Notes: generated by a model not told the origin, from the letters alone. A stretch of DNA of 64,000 nucleotides from CAWDXG01 sp963822115 (GCA_963822115.1 CAWGGM010000006.1:310001-374000), one strand, 5' to 3'; shown: positions 52,181 through 62,184, counted from the stretch's first letter. Made by a program: numbers and translations.

Positions 52181-53701
52181 CTAGCCCGCGTCCGCGGCGC
52201 CAGGAGGCTCGGGTTGGGCGGGCGCGGGTGCGGACGCCGGAGGCGGGGTCGCGGCGCTGCCCGGAGCAGTCGGAGCAGGCGCGGGCGACGCGCCCGACGC
52301 CGACGCTGCCGCGGACGGCACAGGGCCGCTGGGCGCGGGCGCCGTCGGAGCAGGCGCGCCAGCGTCGGCGCTGCTCCGGGCGGCGGCGCGTGCGTTGTCC
52401 TGTGCGATCTGTTGCGCCTTCGCCCACACCGCCTCGAGCAGCGCACCGAGCTCTTTCGGTGTGGCGCGCACCGTGCCTTCGATGCGCTTGCCGTGAGCCG
52501 AAAGGCTCACCGGTTCGATCAGCTTGAACTGCTTGTGTCCGAGGATCGAACCGAGGATGCCCAGGTTGACCTGCGTGACGGCATTGATGGCGGTCGTGAG
52601 GTTGTCGGCATCGCGCTTCGCCGCGGCGGGCGATGCGTCCATGGCGACCACGTTTGCGGTGGCGCCGCCGTCGGGCGTCGCGGTGATATCCATGCGCACC
52701 CACGCGATCGATCTGGGGACGTTGAAGTTGATGCCGATAAGCGCGCGCCAGGGCGTATTGACGTAGACCGACAGCGCGACGCTGCCCTTGGCTGCGGGAA
52801 AGCGCGTGTGCGGCGAGAGCGAGAGCGCGGATTTCTCCGCACTGGGCGGCGTCACCACCAGGATGTGCGGCGCGGGCAGCACGAAGATGCGCTCGGCGCG
52901 ATCGCCGCGCGCGCGGGCAGCCGGCACCCCGGCATCGAGCCAACCGCCCTGGGCCGAGTCGCGCGCGACGAGCGCATCGAGCGCTCGCTTCATGCGCTGT
53001 CGACTCACATTGTAGCGAAGCACCGCCACCACGTTGGACGAGTCGCGCAACTGTGGCCCCGCGATGAGGATGCGGTCGAAGTCCTTGATGGGGTCGAGCC
53101 CAGCGGGGCCGAAGAAGTCGTGCCACTGGTCGACCTGCCCGAGCAGCTTGCCGATGCGCGCTCCGAGCGGATGGCTGCGGATGCGATCGTTGTAGATGAT
53201 GAGCCGGACATTGGCGTGCGAGTCGGCCACGCGCCCTGCCGACCCGGCGAGCGCGACCGGATCACCCACCGACGATCCACTGCCGGCGCGCGCCTTGCCC
53301 GCATCACTACCGCGCGTTCCGCCGTCGCGTGCGCCGGGCCGCGGAGCGCCCGCGTCCCGCTCACCCGTGACGAGCTGGGTCGTTCCAGCGTGGCCCGGCT
53401 TCGGCGCGGGCGGCGCGACCTTGGCCGCCTTCGGAGACGGCTTGGGCGCATCGCTCCTGGCACCGGCTGGCCCGGAGCCCTCGTCCTCCAGAAGCTCGAC
53501 CGGAATCGCGGTGATCTTCTCGTGACTGGCCGGGACGTCGCCTGCAGGTCGTCGGGCCAAAAGGCCGATGAGCCCGACCAGCGCCGCCAGCGGCGTGAGC
53601 GGCGCGTGCAGCATCAGCGACAGGACCAGCAGCTTCCAGAACCGACGACTGGAGGTCGTGTCCCGCTGGCCACGCCACTGCGTCCTGAATCCCACGCGCA
53701 C
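52181..53701 (-). CDS. TonB-like N-terminally anchored protein with Ala/Pro-rich tails
   Basis: From the GTG at 53701 this is a 506-residue protein. One membrane helix (LVLSLMLHAPLTPLAALVGLIGLL, about 23-50) is followed by a Pro/Lys-rich periplasmic linker, as in TonB-like proteins. A globular domain spans about 155-425 (SHANVRLIIYNDRIRSHPLG, GKLLGQVDQWHDFFGPAGLD). The tail is Ala/Pro-rich and unstructured. The start is uncertain: the frame is open 44 codons further up, but GTG 53701 has a GGAG upstream and places the helix near the terminus. No enzyme motif is seen. The divergent L,D-transpeptidase gene begins 222 bp away. Confidence 0.65.
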   Translation of the reverse strand: MRVGFRTQWRGQRDTTSSRRFWKLLVLSLMLHAPLTPLAALVGLIGLLARRPAGDVPASHEKITAIPVELLEDEGSGPAGARSDAPKPSPKAAKVAPPAPKPGHAGTTQLVTGERDAGAPRPGARDGGTRGSDAGKARAGSGSSVGDPVALAGSAGRVADSHANVRLIIYNDRIRSHPLGARIGKLLGQVDQWHDFFGPAGLDPIKDFDRILIAGPQLRDSSNVVAVLRYNVSRQRMKRALDALVARDSAQGGWLDAGVPAARARGDRAERIFVLPAPHILVVTPPSAEKSALSLSPHTRFPAAKGSVALSVYVNTPWRALIGINFNVPRSIAWVRMDITATPDGGATANVVAMDASPAAAKRDADNLTTAINAVTQVNLGILGSILGHKQFKLIEPVSLSAHGKRIEGTVRATPKELGALLEAVWAKAQQIAQDNARAAARSSADAGAPAPTAPAPSGPVPSAAASASGASPAPAPTAPGSAATPPPASAPAPAQPEPPGAADAG

Positions 53702-53923
53702 AAGATAGTCCGCTCCAGCATCACAGGCGAACCGCGCTGGCACGGCCTTCGCACCAGCAGCGCCCGCCATGACTGGCATCGAGCCCGGAATGCGCCACCC
53801 TTGTCCCCTCGCTGGACGGGCCCACCGCCACACCGGCTTGACGGCCGGAGACGCGCCTGCCGAGAAGTGGTGTCCGGCGCGCGGCTGTGGCTAGGGTCCC
53901 GAAAAACTGCTCCCCAACCGACG

Positions 53924-55666
53924 ATGTCTTCCGCTTCCCAGAGACCGGCACCCCGCCGCCTGTTGCTACCCGGCGCCCTTGTCCTGGCCACCTCGCTCGT
54001 GGCCTGCAACCGGACGCCGCCGCCGGGCGCCAATCCGCCGTCGCGCACCAGCGCTCCGGTCGCCCCGCAGGTCACCGGCCAGGTCGGCGACCCCACGCTG
54101 CCCGAGGAGCTGCAGCCGCGCGCCAAGGCGCCGCGAGCGACTCGTGGCGCCGCCGATGCCGGCGTCTCGCCTGTGGACCCCACCCCGGGCTACGACGGTC
54201 CGCTGTTCGTCGTCACCTCGATCGCCGCGGCGGTGTACCGCCACCCCAAGTTCGAGCGCAAGGACAAGATCGGTTACATCAGGAACGGCGGCCGCGTACC
54301 CGTCGACAAGAAGCCGGTCTCCACCGACAACTGCAGCGGCGGCTGGTACCACGTGCTGAGCGGCGGCTACGTCTGCGGCAACCAGGGCACGACCGACCTG
54401 AACCACCCCCAGGTCAAGTTCGCGATCAAGCAACCGGACCTCACGGCCATCCTGCCCTACAAGTACGCGCGCAACGCGAAGAACGGCACGCCGCTGTACC
54501 ACTCGGTCCCGTCGCGCGCTCAGATGAACAAGTACGAGCCCTACCTCAAGAGCGCGAAGAAGGCGCGCGCGAGGAAGGCGCGGGAGGCCGAACGGCGCCG
54601 CAAGGAGGAGGGCGACACGGTCGCCGCGTTCATCTCCGATGCGGGCGCACCCGAGCTCAGGAAGCATATCGACCAGGCGCTCGCCGACGCCGGCGTCGCG
54701 GTCGGGATGGAGAACGACGCCGGCGATCCGCAGGCCGACAAGCCCTGGTGGCAGCAGGACGACATCAAGTCGAAGCTGCACGACATGACGCTCGACCAGC
54801 TGAGCGCCGACTCGGACGACGTCCTGGCCAAGCGCATGGTCGCCGGTTTCTACGTCGCCATCGACAAGACGTTCCGCTGGAACGGGCGCACCTGGTACAA
54901 GACGACCAAGGGCCTGGTCGCGCCCGCCGATCGCTTCTGGCAGACATCCGGCTTCAACTTCCACGGCGTCGAGCTGGGCGGCGACTGGAAGCTCCCCATC
55001 GCGTGGGTGTTCGGCGGGCGCAAGCACGCCACGACCTACAGCATCGACGACGACGGCAAGATGACGACCGCCGGCAGCGTCGACAAGTTCGTGCCGCTCC
55101 AGCTGACCGGGCGCGAAAAGACGATCCACCACCGCAAGTACGAGGAGATGGCGGACGGCAACTGGATCCGCGAGCGCTATGTGCGCATCACGCGGCCCGG
55201 TCCCCCACCCAAGGACCTGGCACCGGGCGAGCGCTGGATCGACGTGAACCTCGAGGAGCAGACCCTGGTGGCGTTCGAAGGCGTGACGCCCGTGTACGCG
55301 ACGCTCGTCTCGAGTGGCCGTCACTCGAAGATCAAGGACAAGGACCACAGCACGCCGACCGGCGAGTATCGCATCCGCGAGAAGCACATCACTACGACGA
55401 TGGACGGCGACGGCACCGCCGCGGGCGACCTGCCGTACAGCATCGAGGACGTGCCGTACGTGATGTACTTCTACCATTCGTACGCGCTGCACGGCGCCTT
55501 CTGGCACCGCAACTTCGGCGTCGAGATGAGCCACGGCTGCGTGAACCTGGCGCCGCTCGATGCGAAGTACCTGTTCTTCTTCGCCGACCCACCGCTGCCC
55601 AGGGGCTTCCACGGCATCTGGGCCAGCAAAGACCACCCCGGCAGCCGCGTCGTGATCCACAAGTAG
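53924..55666 (+). CDS. L,D-transpeptidase (YkuD) lipoprotein
   Basis: A 580-residue lipoprotein (lipobox ATSLVACNR). After a Pro-rich tether, an SH3-like region (YVCGNQGTTDLNHPQVKF) and a long charged helical insertion (AKKARARKAREAERRRKEEG) lie between about 90 and 260. The C-terminal YkuD domain has HSTPTGEYRIREKHIT and the active-site block HGAFWHRNFGVEMSHGCVNL, with nucleophile Cys539. Such enzymes form 3-3 cross-links in peptidoglycan or attach proteins to it; lipid anchoring would hold it at the outer membrane facing the wall. The family is firm; the large insertion makes the exact acceptor unknown. Confidence 0.92.
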   Translation: MSSASQRPAPRRLLLPGALVLATSLVACNRTPPPGANPPSRTSAPVAPQVTGQVGDPTLPEELQPRAKAPRATRGAADAGVSPVDPTPGYDGPLFVVTSIAAAVYRHPKFERKDKIGYIRNGGRVPVDKKPVSTDNCSGGWYHVLSGGYVCGNQGTTDLNHPQVKFAIKQPDLTAILPYKYARNAKNGTPLYHSVPSRAQMNKYEPYLKSAKKARARKAREAERRRKEEGDTVAAFISDAGAPELRKHIDQALADAGVAVGMENDAGDPQADKPWWQQDDIKSKLHDMTLDQLSADSDDVLAKRMVAGFYVAIDKTFRWNGRTWYKTTKGLVAPADRFWQTSGFNFHGVELGGDWKLPIAWVFGGRKHATTYSIDDDGKMTTAGSVDKFVPLQLTGREKTIHHRKYEEMADGNWIRERYVRITRPGPPPKDLAPGERWIDVNLEEQTLVAFEGVTPVYATLVSSGRHSKIKDKDHSTPTGEYRIREKHITTTMDGDGTAAGDLPYSIEDVPYVMYFYHSYALHGAFWHRNFGVEMSHGCVNLAPLDAKYLFFFADPPLPRGFHGIWASKDHPGSRVVIHK

Positions 55667-55764
55667 GGGTCCACGCGGAGCGCGCTCTGCCCGAGCCGTC
55701 CGCTCCGCGCGCAGCGCCGCCGCTTGACGTGAGCGGCTGGTAGGACCAATAGCCATCCTGGTAG

Positions 55765-56778
55765 ATGGATCAGTTCACCGCACACCTCGATCGCGGCTGG
55801 GATCTCGTGCAACGCGGCGATTCCGAAGGCGCGGAGCTCAGCGCGCGCCGCGCGCTCGAGCTCGATAGCCAGTCCCCCGAAGCCTACAATCTGCTCGGCT
55901 ACGTTGCCGCGCTGCAGGGCGAGTTCGAGGATGCCGTCGAAAGCTACCGGCAGGCCATCGCACTCGACGACACCTACCTCGAGGCGATGCTGAACGCGGC
56001 CGAGGTCTACATCCACCCGCTCGGCGAGTTCGACGAGGCCATCCGGATGTGCGACCACGCGCTCGACCTCGCCGAGAACGACGACGAGGTGATCGACGCG
56101 CTGCTCTTGAAGTTCGACGCGCTGCTCGGCCAGAACGACCTGGACGAAGCGCAGGCCCTCTGCTCGAAGTTTCCGCCCGGCCCGTGGACGAACCCGAACC
56201 ACGCCTTCCTGGTCGGCCGCGCCTTCTACGAGATCGGCGAGCTCGATCGCGCCGCGCCGCTGATCGAGGACGCCGTGCAGAAGACGCCGGGCAACCCCGA
56301 AGCCGCCTACTATCTCGGCCTGGTGCGCGACGAGCGCGGCGACACGGCAGGCGCGACGCAGGCCTTCCTGCGCTCGCGCGAGCTCGACCTGGCGCTGCCC
56401 TCGCCTGCCTGGACGCTCACGCCGGAGACGTTCGAGATGACAGCGAAGAAGGCGCTCGCGGCCGTCGACGAGTCGCTCAGCCGCTACCTGCGCGAGGACG
56501 AGCTGTTCGTTTCCGACGTGCCCGGCGTGGAAGTCGTGGTCGACGGCGTCGACCCGCGCGCGCTGCTACTGCTCGACGGCCTGGACGCCGGCGACGGCAA
56601 CCGCCCGCCCACCGCACGTGTCTTCGTCTACCAGCGCAACGTCGAACGTCTCGCCGGCGCGCTGGAGCTCGTCGAAGGCGAGATCAAGGCCGCGCTCGAG
56701 CGGGAGATCACCGCGACGTTCGTCGAGACGGACCTCGACCGCCTCGCCGCCGCTGCCGGTAGGCCTCCGTTGAACTGA
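55765..56778 (+). CDS. TPR protein with uncharacterised C-terminal domain
   Basis: A 337-residue cytosolic protein. At least five TPR units lie between 1 and about 215 (GDSEGAELSARRALELDSQS, GEFEDAVESYRQAIALDDTY, GEFDEAIRMCDHALDLAEND, GELDRAAPLIEDAVQKTPGN, GDTAGATQAFLRSRELDLAL). The C-terminal 120 residues form an alpha/beta domain (VDESLSRYLREDELFVSDVP, RVFVYQRNVERLAGALEL) that recalls zincin-like metallopeptidase folds without the HExxH motif. The gene begins 98 bp after the transpeptidase. Partner proteins are unknown. Confidence 0.85.
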   Translation: MDQFTAHLDRGWDLVQRGDSEGAELSARRALELDSQSPEAYNLLGYVAALQGEFEDAVESYRQAIALDDTYLEAMLNAAEVYIHPLGEFDEAIRMCDHALDLAENDDEVIDALLLKFDALLGQNDLDEAQALCSKFPPGPWTNPNHAFLVGRAFYEIGELDRAAPLIEDAVQKTPGNPEAAYYLGLVRDERGDTAGATQAFLRSRELDLALPSPAWTLTPETFEMTAKKALAAVDESLSRYLREDELFVSDVPGVEVVVDGVDPRALLLLDGLDAGDGNRPPTARVFVYQRNVERLAGALELVEGEIKAALEREITATFVETDLDRLAAAAGRPPLN

Positions 56779-56876
56779 CCGGCCCTGCTCCTCTGGCGGG
56801 GCGCATGACCGACGTTGATCTGCGACAACGTGTCGCATTGCCGGCCCGGCTGACGCTGGGATAGACGGTAGCGCAC

Positions 56877-57794
56877 ATGAAATTCCGTCCCCCGCTCCTG
56901 CTCGCGGCTGCTCTGTCGTGCGTCGCCGCCTTGCTTTTCGCCGCCCAGGCGCAGGCCTGCGCCTGCGGCTGCAGCGTGTTCAATGTCGGACAGCGCTGGG
57001 GGATGCCGACGCACTCCGGATTCAGCGCTTCGCTGCAATACTCGTTCATGAACCAGAGCGAGAACTGGCACGGCTCCAGCAAGGCGGACGCGAGCCTGAA
57101 CGAAGACAAGGACATCCGGACGCACTTCGTGACGCTGGGTGCGCGCTACATGATCACCCGGAGCTGGGGCGTCGTGGCCAAGCTGCCGGTGTGGGACCGC
57201 TACCTGAGAACGACCGACGACAGCGGCAATATCGTGTCGAGCCGACACCTGAGCCTGAGCGACGCGACCTTGATGGGCCTTTTCACGGGCCTGTCCGACG
57301 ACATGTCGACAGGGCTGGAGCTGGGCGTGCGGCTGCCGACCGGTCCGCACCATCTAGCCGGCTTCGACCCGGACACCCAGCCCGGCTACGGCTCGACCTC
57401 CGTGCTCGCGGGCGCCTACCACCAGGGGCAGCTCCAGAGCTGGGGATGGTGGGCGCAGGGGACGGTGCGCGCCGCGTTGTACACCTACGAGGGCTACCGC
57501 CCGGGCAACAGCTACAACGTCTCCGTCGGCGGCCACTACGACGGTCTGTCCGACTACCTGATCATCCCGACGCTGAACCTCGTCGCCTCTGTCCGGGGCC
57601 ATGACAGCGGCGCCCAGGCCGATCCGGACAACACCGGCTACGTGCGCTTTTTCGCCGCGCCCGGGCTCGAGCTGGACATCACGAACGCGCTCGGCATCTA
57701 CGGCGAGTTCGAGATCCCTGTGTACACCCACACCACGGGCAACCAGCTGGTGGCCCCCTGGTTGGTCAACGTGACGGTGAGCTACAGGTTCTAG
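56877..57794 (+). CDS. Outer-membrane beta-barrel protein with N-terminal CxCGC motif
   Basis: A 305-residue exported protein. Signal peptide LLAAALSCVAALLFAAQAQA is followed at once by ACACGCSVFNVG, whose clustered Cys could bind metal or form disulfides. The rest is alternating beta strands (GFSASLQYSFMNQSENWHGS, LGARYMITRSWGVVAKLPVW, GLELGVRLPTGPHHLAGF) ending in VSYRF, the C-terminal Phe of a barrel. It resembles the phenol/MetA-type or transporter-like barrel group. It begins 98 bp after the TPR gene and ends tail-to-tail with the regulator gene. Cargo is unknown. Confidence 0.82.
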   Translation: MKFRPPLLLAAALSCVAALLFAAQAQACACGCSVFNVGQRWGMPTHSGFSASLQYSFMNQSENWHGSSKADASLNEDKDIRTHFVTLGARYMITRSWGVVAKLPVWDRYLRTTDDSGNIVSSRHLSLSDATLMGLFTGLSDDMSTGLELGVRLPTGPHHLAGFDPDTQPGYGSTSVLAGAYHQGQLQSWGWWAQGTVRAALYTYEGYRPGNSYNVSVGGHYDGLSDYLIIPTLNLVASVRGHDSGAQADPDNTGYVRFFAAPGLELDITNALGIYGEFEIPVYTHTTGNQLVAPWLVNVTVSYRF

Positions 57795-57866
57795 ACCACC
57801 GAGCGTGATCGGAGCAGCAGCTCGTCGTGGCCGCGCCGTTTCGACCTGCAGCCGCGCGGGCTCGAC

Positions 57867-58427
<561 letters not shown>

Positions 58428-58516
58428 CGGATCCACCCTAGCCCGTTTCCTCCAACCCACCCAGCCCCACCGGACTGCTTCTCGATGGGGCTCGCGCGTC
58501 TCGGGCGGGCATTCGA

Positions 58517-59548
58517 TCAGGCGGCGCGCTCGGCGAGTTGATGGGCGACACCTTCGAGCAGCGAGCGGGCGGGGCCGGCAGCGAGCGTACCGAGCTCGTC
58601 GACGGCGAGGCGCGTGTGCTCGGACGCGCGGCGACGCACCTCGTCGCAGGCTCCGCACTCGACCACGACGCGGCTCACGCGCTCGACGGGTTCACGATCG
58701 CCCTTGTGGATGCGCGACAGCGGCTCGATCAGCTCTGGTACGCGCGCCACGGCGAGCACGAGCGGTAGCGTGAGCTTGCCTTCGGTCAAGTCGGCGAGCA
58801 GGGTCTTGCCGGTCTGCTCGCCGGAGTAGTCGAGCACGTCGTCGACGAGCTGGAAGGCGATGCCGAGCCGCTCGCCGAACGCGCCCAGGCGCGCCTGGTT
58901 CTGCTCGTCGGCTCCGGCGACGCGCGCGCCGGTGCGGGTCGCCCACGAGAACAGCGATGCGGTCTTGCCGCGCAGAATGCGCTCGTAGGTCTCCTCGCTC
59001 ACGTCGAGCTCGGTGCGGCCGCGGAGCTGCAGGATCTCGCCTTCGACGAGCTGGCGCAGCGTGGCAACCAGATCAGGCATCACCTCGGGTGCGTGGCTGA
59101 GCGTGCGCGACAGCGAGTGGACGAGCAGCAGATCGCCGCCGAGCACGCTGATGCCATTGCCCCAGAGCAGGCGCGAAGCCGGCGCACCGCGGCGCTCGTC
59201 CCCGCTGTCGACCACGTCGTCGTGCAGCAGGGTCGCGGAGTGGACGAGCTCGGCCACAACGGCCAACTCGCGCGCCACGGGCGGGATGGGACCGAAACAG
59301 GCAGCGCTGAGCAGCAGCGAGAGCGGCCGCACGCGCTTGCCCCCGCGCGAAACCAGGTGCTGCGCGGCTTCGGTGGCGGGAGCCGGCCCGTCGCCGACGG
59401 CCTGCTCGAGCGCCTGCTCCACCCAGGCAAGGTCGTCGCCGAGCAGCGACTGCACGGCGACCAGGCGCGCCTGCAGTCCGGCGTCGGCGCCGTGAGCGAT
59501 AGCAGCGCGCTCGAGCGCGCCGACGGCTTCTTCAGGAGCTAGCGTCAT
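58517..59548 (-). CDS. Polyprenyl diphosphate synthase (long-chain, IspB-like)
   Basis: A 343-residue trans-prenyl synthase. The first aspartate motif is LLHDDVVDSGDERR and the second QLVDDVLDYSG; both bind Mg-diphosphate. GGKRVRPLSLLLSAA is the family's first signature. It joins isopentenyl units to an allylic primer, making the side chain of quinones. I prefer the ATG at 59548 to a TTG seven codons earlier, which would lie on the inverted repeat. Chain length is not readable, but the size fits octaprenyl or heptaprenyl enzymes. The divergent 59720 gene shares its upstream region. Confidence 0.95.
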   Translation of the reverse strand: MTLAPEEAVGALERAAIAHGADAGLQARLVAVQSLLGDDLAWVEQALEQAVGDGPAPATEAAQHLVSRGGKRVRPLSLLLSAACFGPIPPVARELAVVAELVHSATLLHDDVVDSGDERRGAPASRLLWGNGISVLGGDLLLVHSLSRTLSHAPEVMPDLVATLRQLVEGEILQLRGRTELDVSEETYERILRGKTASLFSWATRTGARVAGADEQNQARLGAFGERLGIAFQLVDDVLDYSGEQTGKTLLADLTEGKLTLPLVLAVARVPELIEPLSRIHKGDREPVERVSRVVVECGACDEVRRRASEHTRLAVDELGTLAAGPARSLLEGVAHQLAERAA

Positions 59549-59562
59549 GGCAGGTTTCGTTA

Positions 59563-59582
59563 GTTTCAAATTATTGTGAAAC
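59563..59582. promoter_or_regulatory. Candidate operator GTTTCA-N8-TGAAAC upstream of the polyprenyl synthase gene
   Basis: A perfect 6-bp inverted repeat with an 8-bp AT-rich spacer (AATTATTG) lies 15 bp before the polyprenyl synthase ATG, inside the only AT-rich patch of this divergent region. The 20-bp size and symmetry fit a MarR/GbsR- or TetR-type dimer site. A GbsR-like gene lies in the same apparent operon. Confidence 0.45.
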
Positions 59583-59719
59583 CACTATGGGTGAGCACCC
59601 CTCGGCGGTCAAGCCGTACCATGGCGGCTGGGACGCTGCGCCCCTCCTAGCGCGGGCTCCACCCGACGGCTTGAAAAAAGCAGGTTGCCGGACCCGGGGG
59701 CCTGGCCTACACGCGGAGC

Positions 59720-60226
59720 ATGGCGGACGCATCCCAGGGCCGGATCGAGCGCATCCGCCGACGCGGTCGCCGGGCCGGGATCGTCGTGTTCGCGCTGATC
59801 GTGGCGGGATTTACCACCGTCTGCTCGATCGAGATTTTCATCCAGGTGTGGGCGCCGAAAGTCGTGCCGACGCAGCTGAGCTGCCGCGCCGGCGTACAGG
59901 GACTCATCACGGCAGTGCGCCGCGCGCGCCGTTCGGCGGCCGCGGAGACGGGCGGCGAACGGGCCATGCTGGACAAATTCCGGCGCGCGCTGCAGCCCGA
60001 GTGGTCGCACCGTGCCGCGATCCAGCAGCGCTGCGGCAACGACAAGCAGGCCCTCAAGGCGCTCGCCGTCATCGACGAGCTGCGCTATGCGGAAGAAGGC
60101 GCGGTTCGCTACGAGTCGGCCGATCTCGCAAAACGCCGACGCGAGGTGCAGGCGATCGAGCGACAGATGTTCGGTACGGCTCGCGCTGCGTCGGGAGCGG
60201 TGGAAAGCCCACCCCTCAAACACTAG
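59720..60226 (+). CDS. Single-pass membrane protein of unknown function
   Basis: A 168-residue protein. An Arg-rich cytosolic head (RIRRRGRRAG) precedes one membrane helix (IVVFALIVAGFTTVCSIEIF, about 21-42). The periplasmic part is helical with two Cys (LSCRAGVQ and IQQRCGNDKQ) that might form a disulfide. The tail is Arg/Glu-rich helical. No motif is recognised. It stands 62 bp before the DEAD-box helicase gene in the same direction. It is divergent from the polyprenyl synthase. Confidence 0.65.
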   Translation: MADASQGRIERIRRRGRRAGIVVFALIVAGFTTVCSIEIFIQVWAPKVVPTQLSCRAGVQGLITAVRRARRSAAAETGGERAMLDKFRRALQPEWSHRAAIQQRCGNDKQALKALAVIDELRYAEEGAVRYESADLAKRRREVQAIERQMFGTARAASGAVESPPLKH

Positions 60227-60288
60227 TCTGCTGCGCTCGACAATGTTGAAAGAGCGCTTACTTCCCGAGAGCGGGAGCTGGAATATCG

Positions 60289-62184
60289 ATGTCCGAAACC
60301 AACCCTGAACCGAACACCGCCCCCCCGACGTTCGATTCGCTTCCGCTATCTGCGGAGCTACGAAAAGCCGTCGACGAGCTCGGCTACACGCACCCGACGC
60401 CGGTCCAGCGCGCTGTGTTCGAGCCGGCCATGCGCGGCCGCGACCTGGCCGTGCAGGCCCGCACCGGAACGGGCAAGACCGCCGCGTTCGGCATGCCGCT
60501 CATCGATGGATTGGTGAAGCGAGGCACCGCCGAGGTCCAGGCCCTGGTCCTCTGCCCCACCCGGGAACTGGCGCTGCAGGTCTCCAGGGAGCTCGAGTCG
60601 CTCGGCAAGCACCGCGGCGTGAAGGTCGCAGCGGTCTACGGCGGCGCACCCATGCCGCGCCAGGTCCAGCAGATCCAGGATGGCGCGCAGATCGTCAGCG
60701 GAACGCCCGGCCGCGTGCTCGACCACCTGCGACGCGGCACGCTCGACCCGGCCAGCATCCGTACGCTGGTGCTCGACGAGAGCGACGAGATGCTGTCGAT
60801 GGGCTTCTTGCCGCAGATCACCGACATCATGGGCTTTTTGCCGGAGGCGCGGCAGACGTTGCTGTTCAGCGCCACGCTGCCGCCCGCCATCCGTCGTGTG
60901 GCGGAGACGCGGCTGAAGGACCCCGAGTTCCTCACGCTCAGCGGCGACCAGGTCGGCGCACTGGAGATCGACCACTTCGTGTACCTGACGCGCGGGGACA
61001 AGGTGGCCGAGCTGGTGCAGGTCATCGAGATCGAGGATCCGGAGAGCGCAATCGTATTTTGCAACACGCGCGACGACACCAAGCGCGTCGCCGCGGCGCT
61101 GCAGCAGCAGGGCTACGCCGCCGACTGGCTGAACGCGGATCTGGCGCAGAACGACCGCGAGAAGGTGATGGCAGCGACGCGCAAGAGCGAGCTGCGCTTC
61201 CTGGTCGCGACCGACGTCGCGGCGCGCGGCATCGACATCTCGCACCTCACGCACGTGATCAACTTCGACTTCCCGGAGTCGACCGAAGCGTACGTGCACC
61301 GCACCGGGCGCACCGGCCGCGCCGGTCGCACAGGGACGGCCATCTCGCTGATCACGCCCAGCGATATCGGCAACCTGTACCTGCTCAGGCTCACGTACAA
61401 GATCCGCCCGATCGAGAAACAACTGCCCAGCCAGCGCGAGCTCAAGACGCGCGCGGAAACGGATCTGGTCGAGATGTTCGCCGAGGTATTCGCTAACAAG
61501 CCGGCGCATCGGGACGACCTGGCGCTCGCGCGCCGCCTGCTCACGCACGAGCAGGCCGAGGCAATCGTGGCCGGTCTCTTGCGCGATCACCTCGGCGCGC
61601 GACCCGATTCCGCCGAAGAAGCCACGGCCGCGCGACGTAGTCGCGCGCCGCGTCCTGCAGAAGAGACGACGCCGGAACCGGAAAAGGACAAGCCCCGCCG
61701 CCGCCGCTCGTCGCGCCGCGAGAGCGGGGAAGCCAGAAAGAGCGAGAGCAAGAGCTCTGCGAAGGGCGAAGCCGCGCCGGTGGAGGCCGAGCCGGAAGAG
61801 ACCGCGAGCGCGACGAAGAACGCCCGTGCAGAACAGACGAAGACCGAAGAGGCAGAGCGCCCGCGCCGCAGCCGGCGGGGGCGCGCGAAGAGCAACGACG
61901 ACACCGATGCGGATGGTGAACCGCCCGTCGCGGAAGCCAACGGCGACGTGGCGGAAGTATTCGTCAACGTCGGGCGTCGGGACGGCGCGCAGGCCAGTGA
62001 CTTCGAAGCCCTGCTCGAGCAGGGCGGCGTCGGCGCCGATGACACCGACTACGTCCACGTGCGCCAGCGTCACTCGTTCGTCGGTGTGCGACGCGACGCG
62101 CTGACCAAGGTGATCGACGCGCTCAACGGCGCGACCATCGCCGGCAAGCAAGCGATCGCCGAGGAGGCGCGCGCCCGCGCCTGA
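60289..62184 (+). CDS. DEAD-box RNA helicase with DbpA-like RNA-binding domain; motif II is DESD
   Basis: A 631-residue ATP-dependent RNA helicase. It has the Q motif (about 14-40), Walker A ARTGTGKT (57-64), motif Ib TPGR, motif III SAT, and motifs V/VI (ATDVAARGIDI, YVHRTGRTGRAG). Motif II reads Asp163-Glu-Ser-Asp where DEAD is usual. The C-terminal part has a long charged, Arg/Glu/Ser-rich linker (about 440-545), then a DbpA-type RRM (VFVNVGRRDGAQASDFEALL, HSFVGVRRDALTKVIDALNG). This layout is shared with cold-shock and ribosome-assembly helicases such as CsdA. The role is probably in ribosome assembly or RNA decay. Confidence 0.93.
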   Translation: MSETNPEPNTAPPTFDSLPLSAELRKAVDELGYTHPTPVQRAVFEPAMRGRDLAVQARTGTGKTAAFGMPLIDGLVKRGTAEVQALVLCPTRELALQVSRELESLGKHRGVKVAAVYGGAPMPRQVQQIQDGAQIVSGTPGRVLDHLRRGTLDPASIRTLVLDESDEMLSMGFLPQITDIMGFLPEARQTLLFSATLPPAIRRVAETRLKDPEFLTLSGDQVGALEIDHFVYLTRGDKVAELVQVIEIEDPESAIVFCNTRDDTKRVAAALQQQGYAADWLNADLAQNDREKVMAATRKSELRFLVATDVAARGIDISHLTHVINFDFPESTEAYVHRTGRTGRAGRTGTAISLITPSDIGNLYLLRLTYKIRPIEKQLPSQRELKTRAETDLVEMFAEVFANKPAHRDDLALARRLLTHEQAEAIVAGLLRDHLGARPDSAEEATAARRSRAPRPAEETTPEPEKDKPRRRRSSRRESGEARKSESKSSAKGEAAPVEAEPEETASATKNARAEQTKTEEAERPRRSRRGRAKSNDDTDADGEPPVAEANGDVAEVFVNVGRRDGAQASDFEALLEQGGVGADDTDYVHVRQRHSFVGVRRDALTKVIDALNGATIAGKQAIAEEARARA

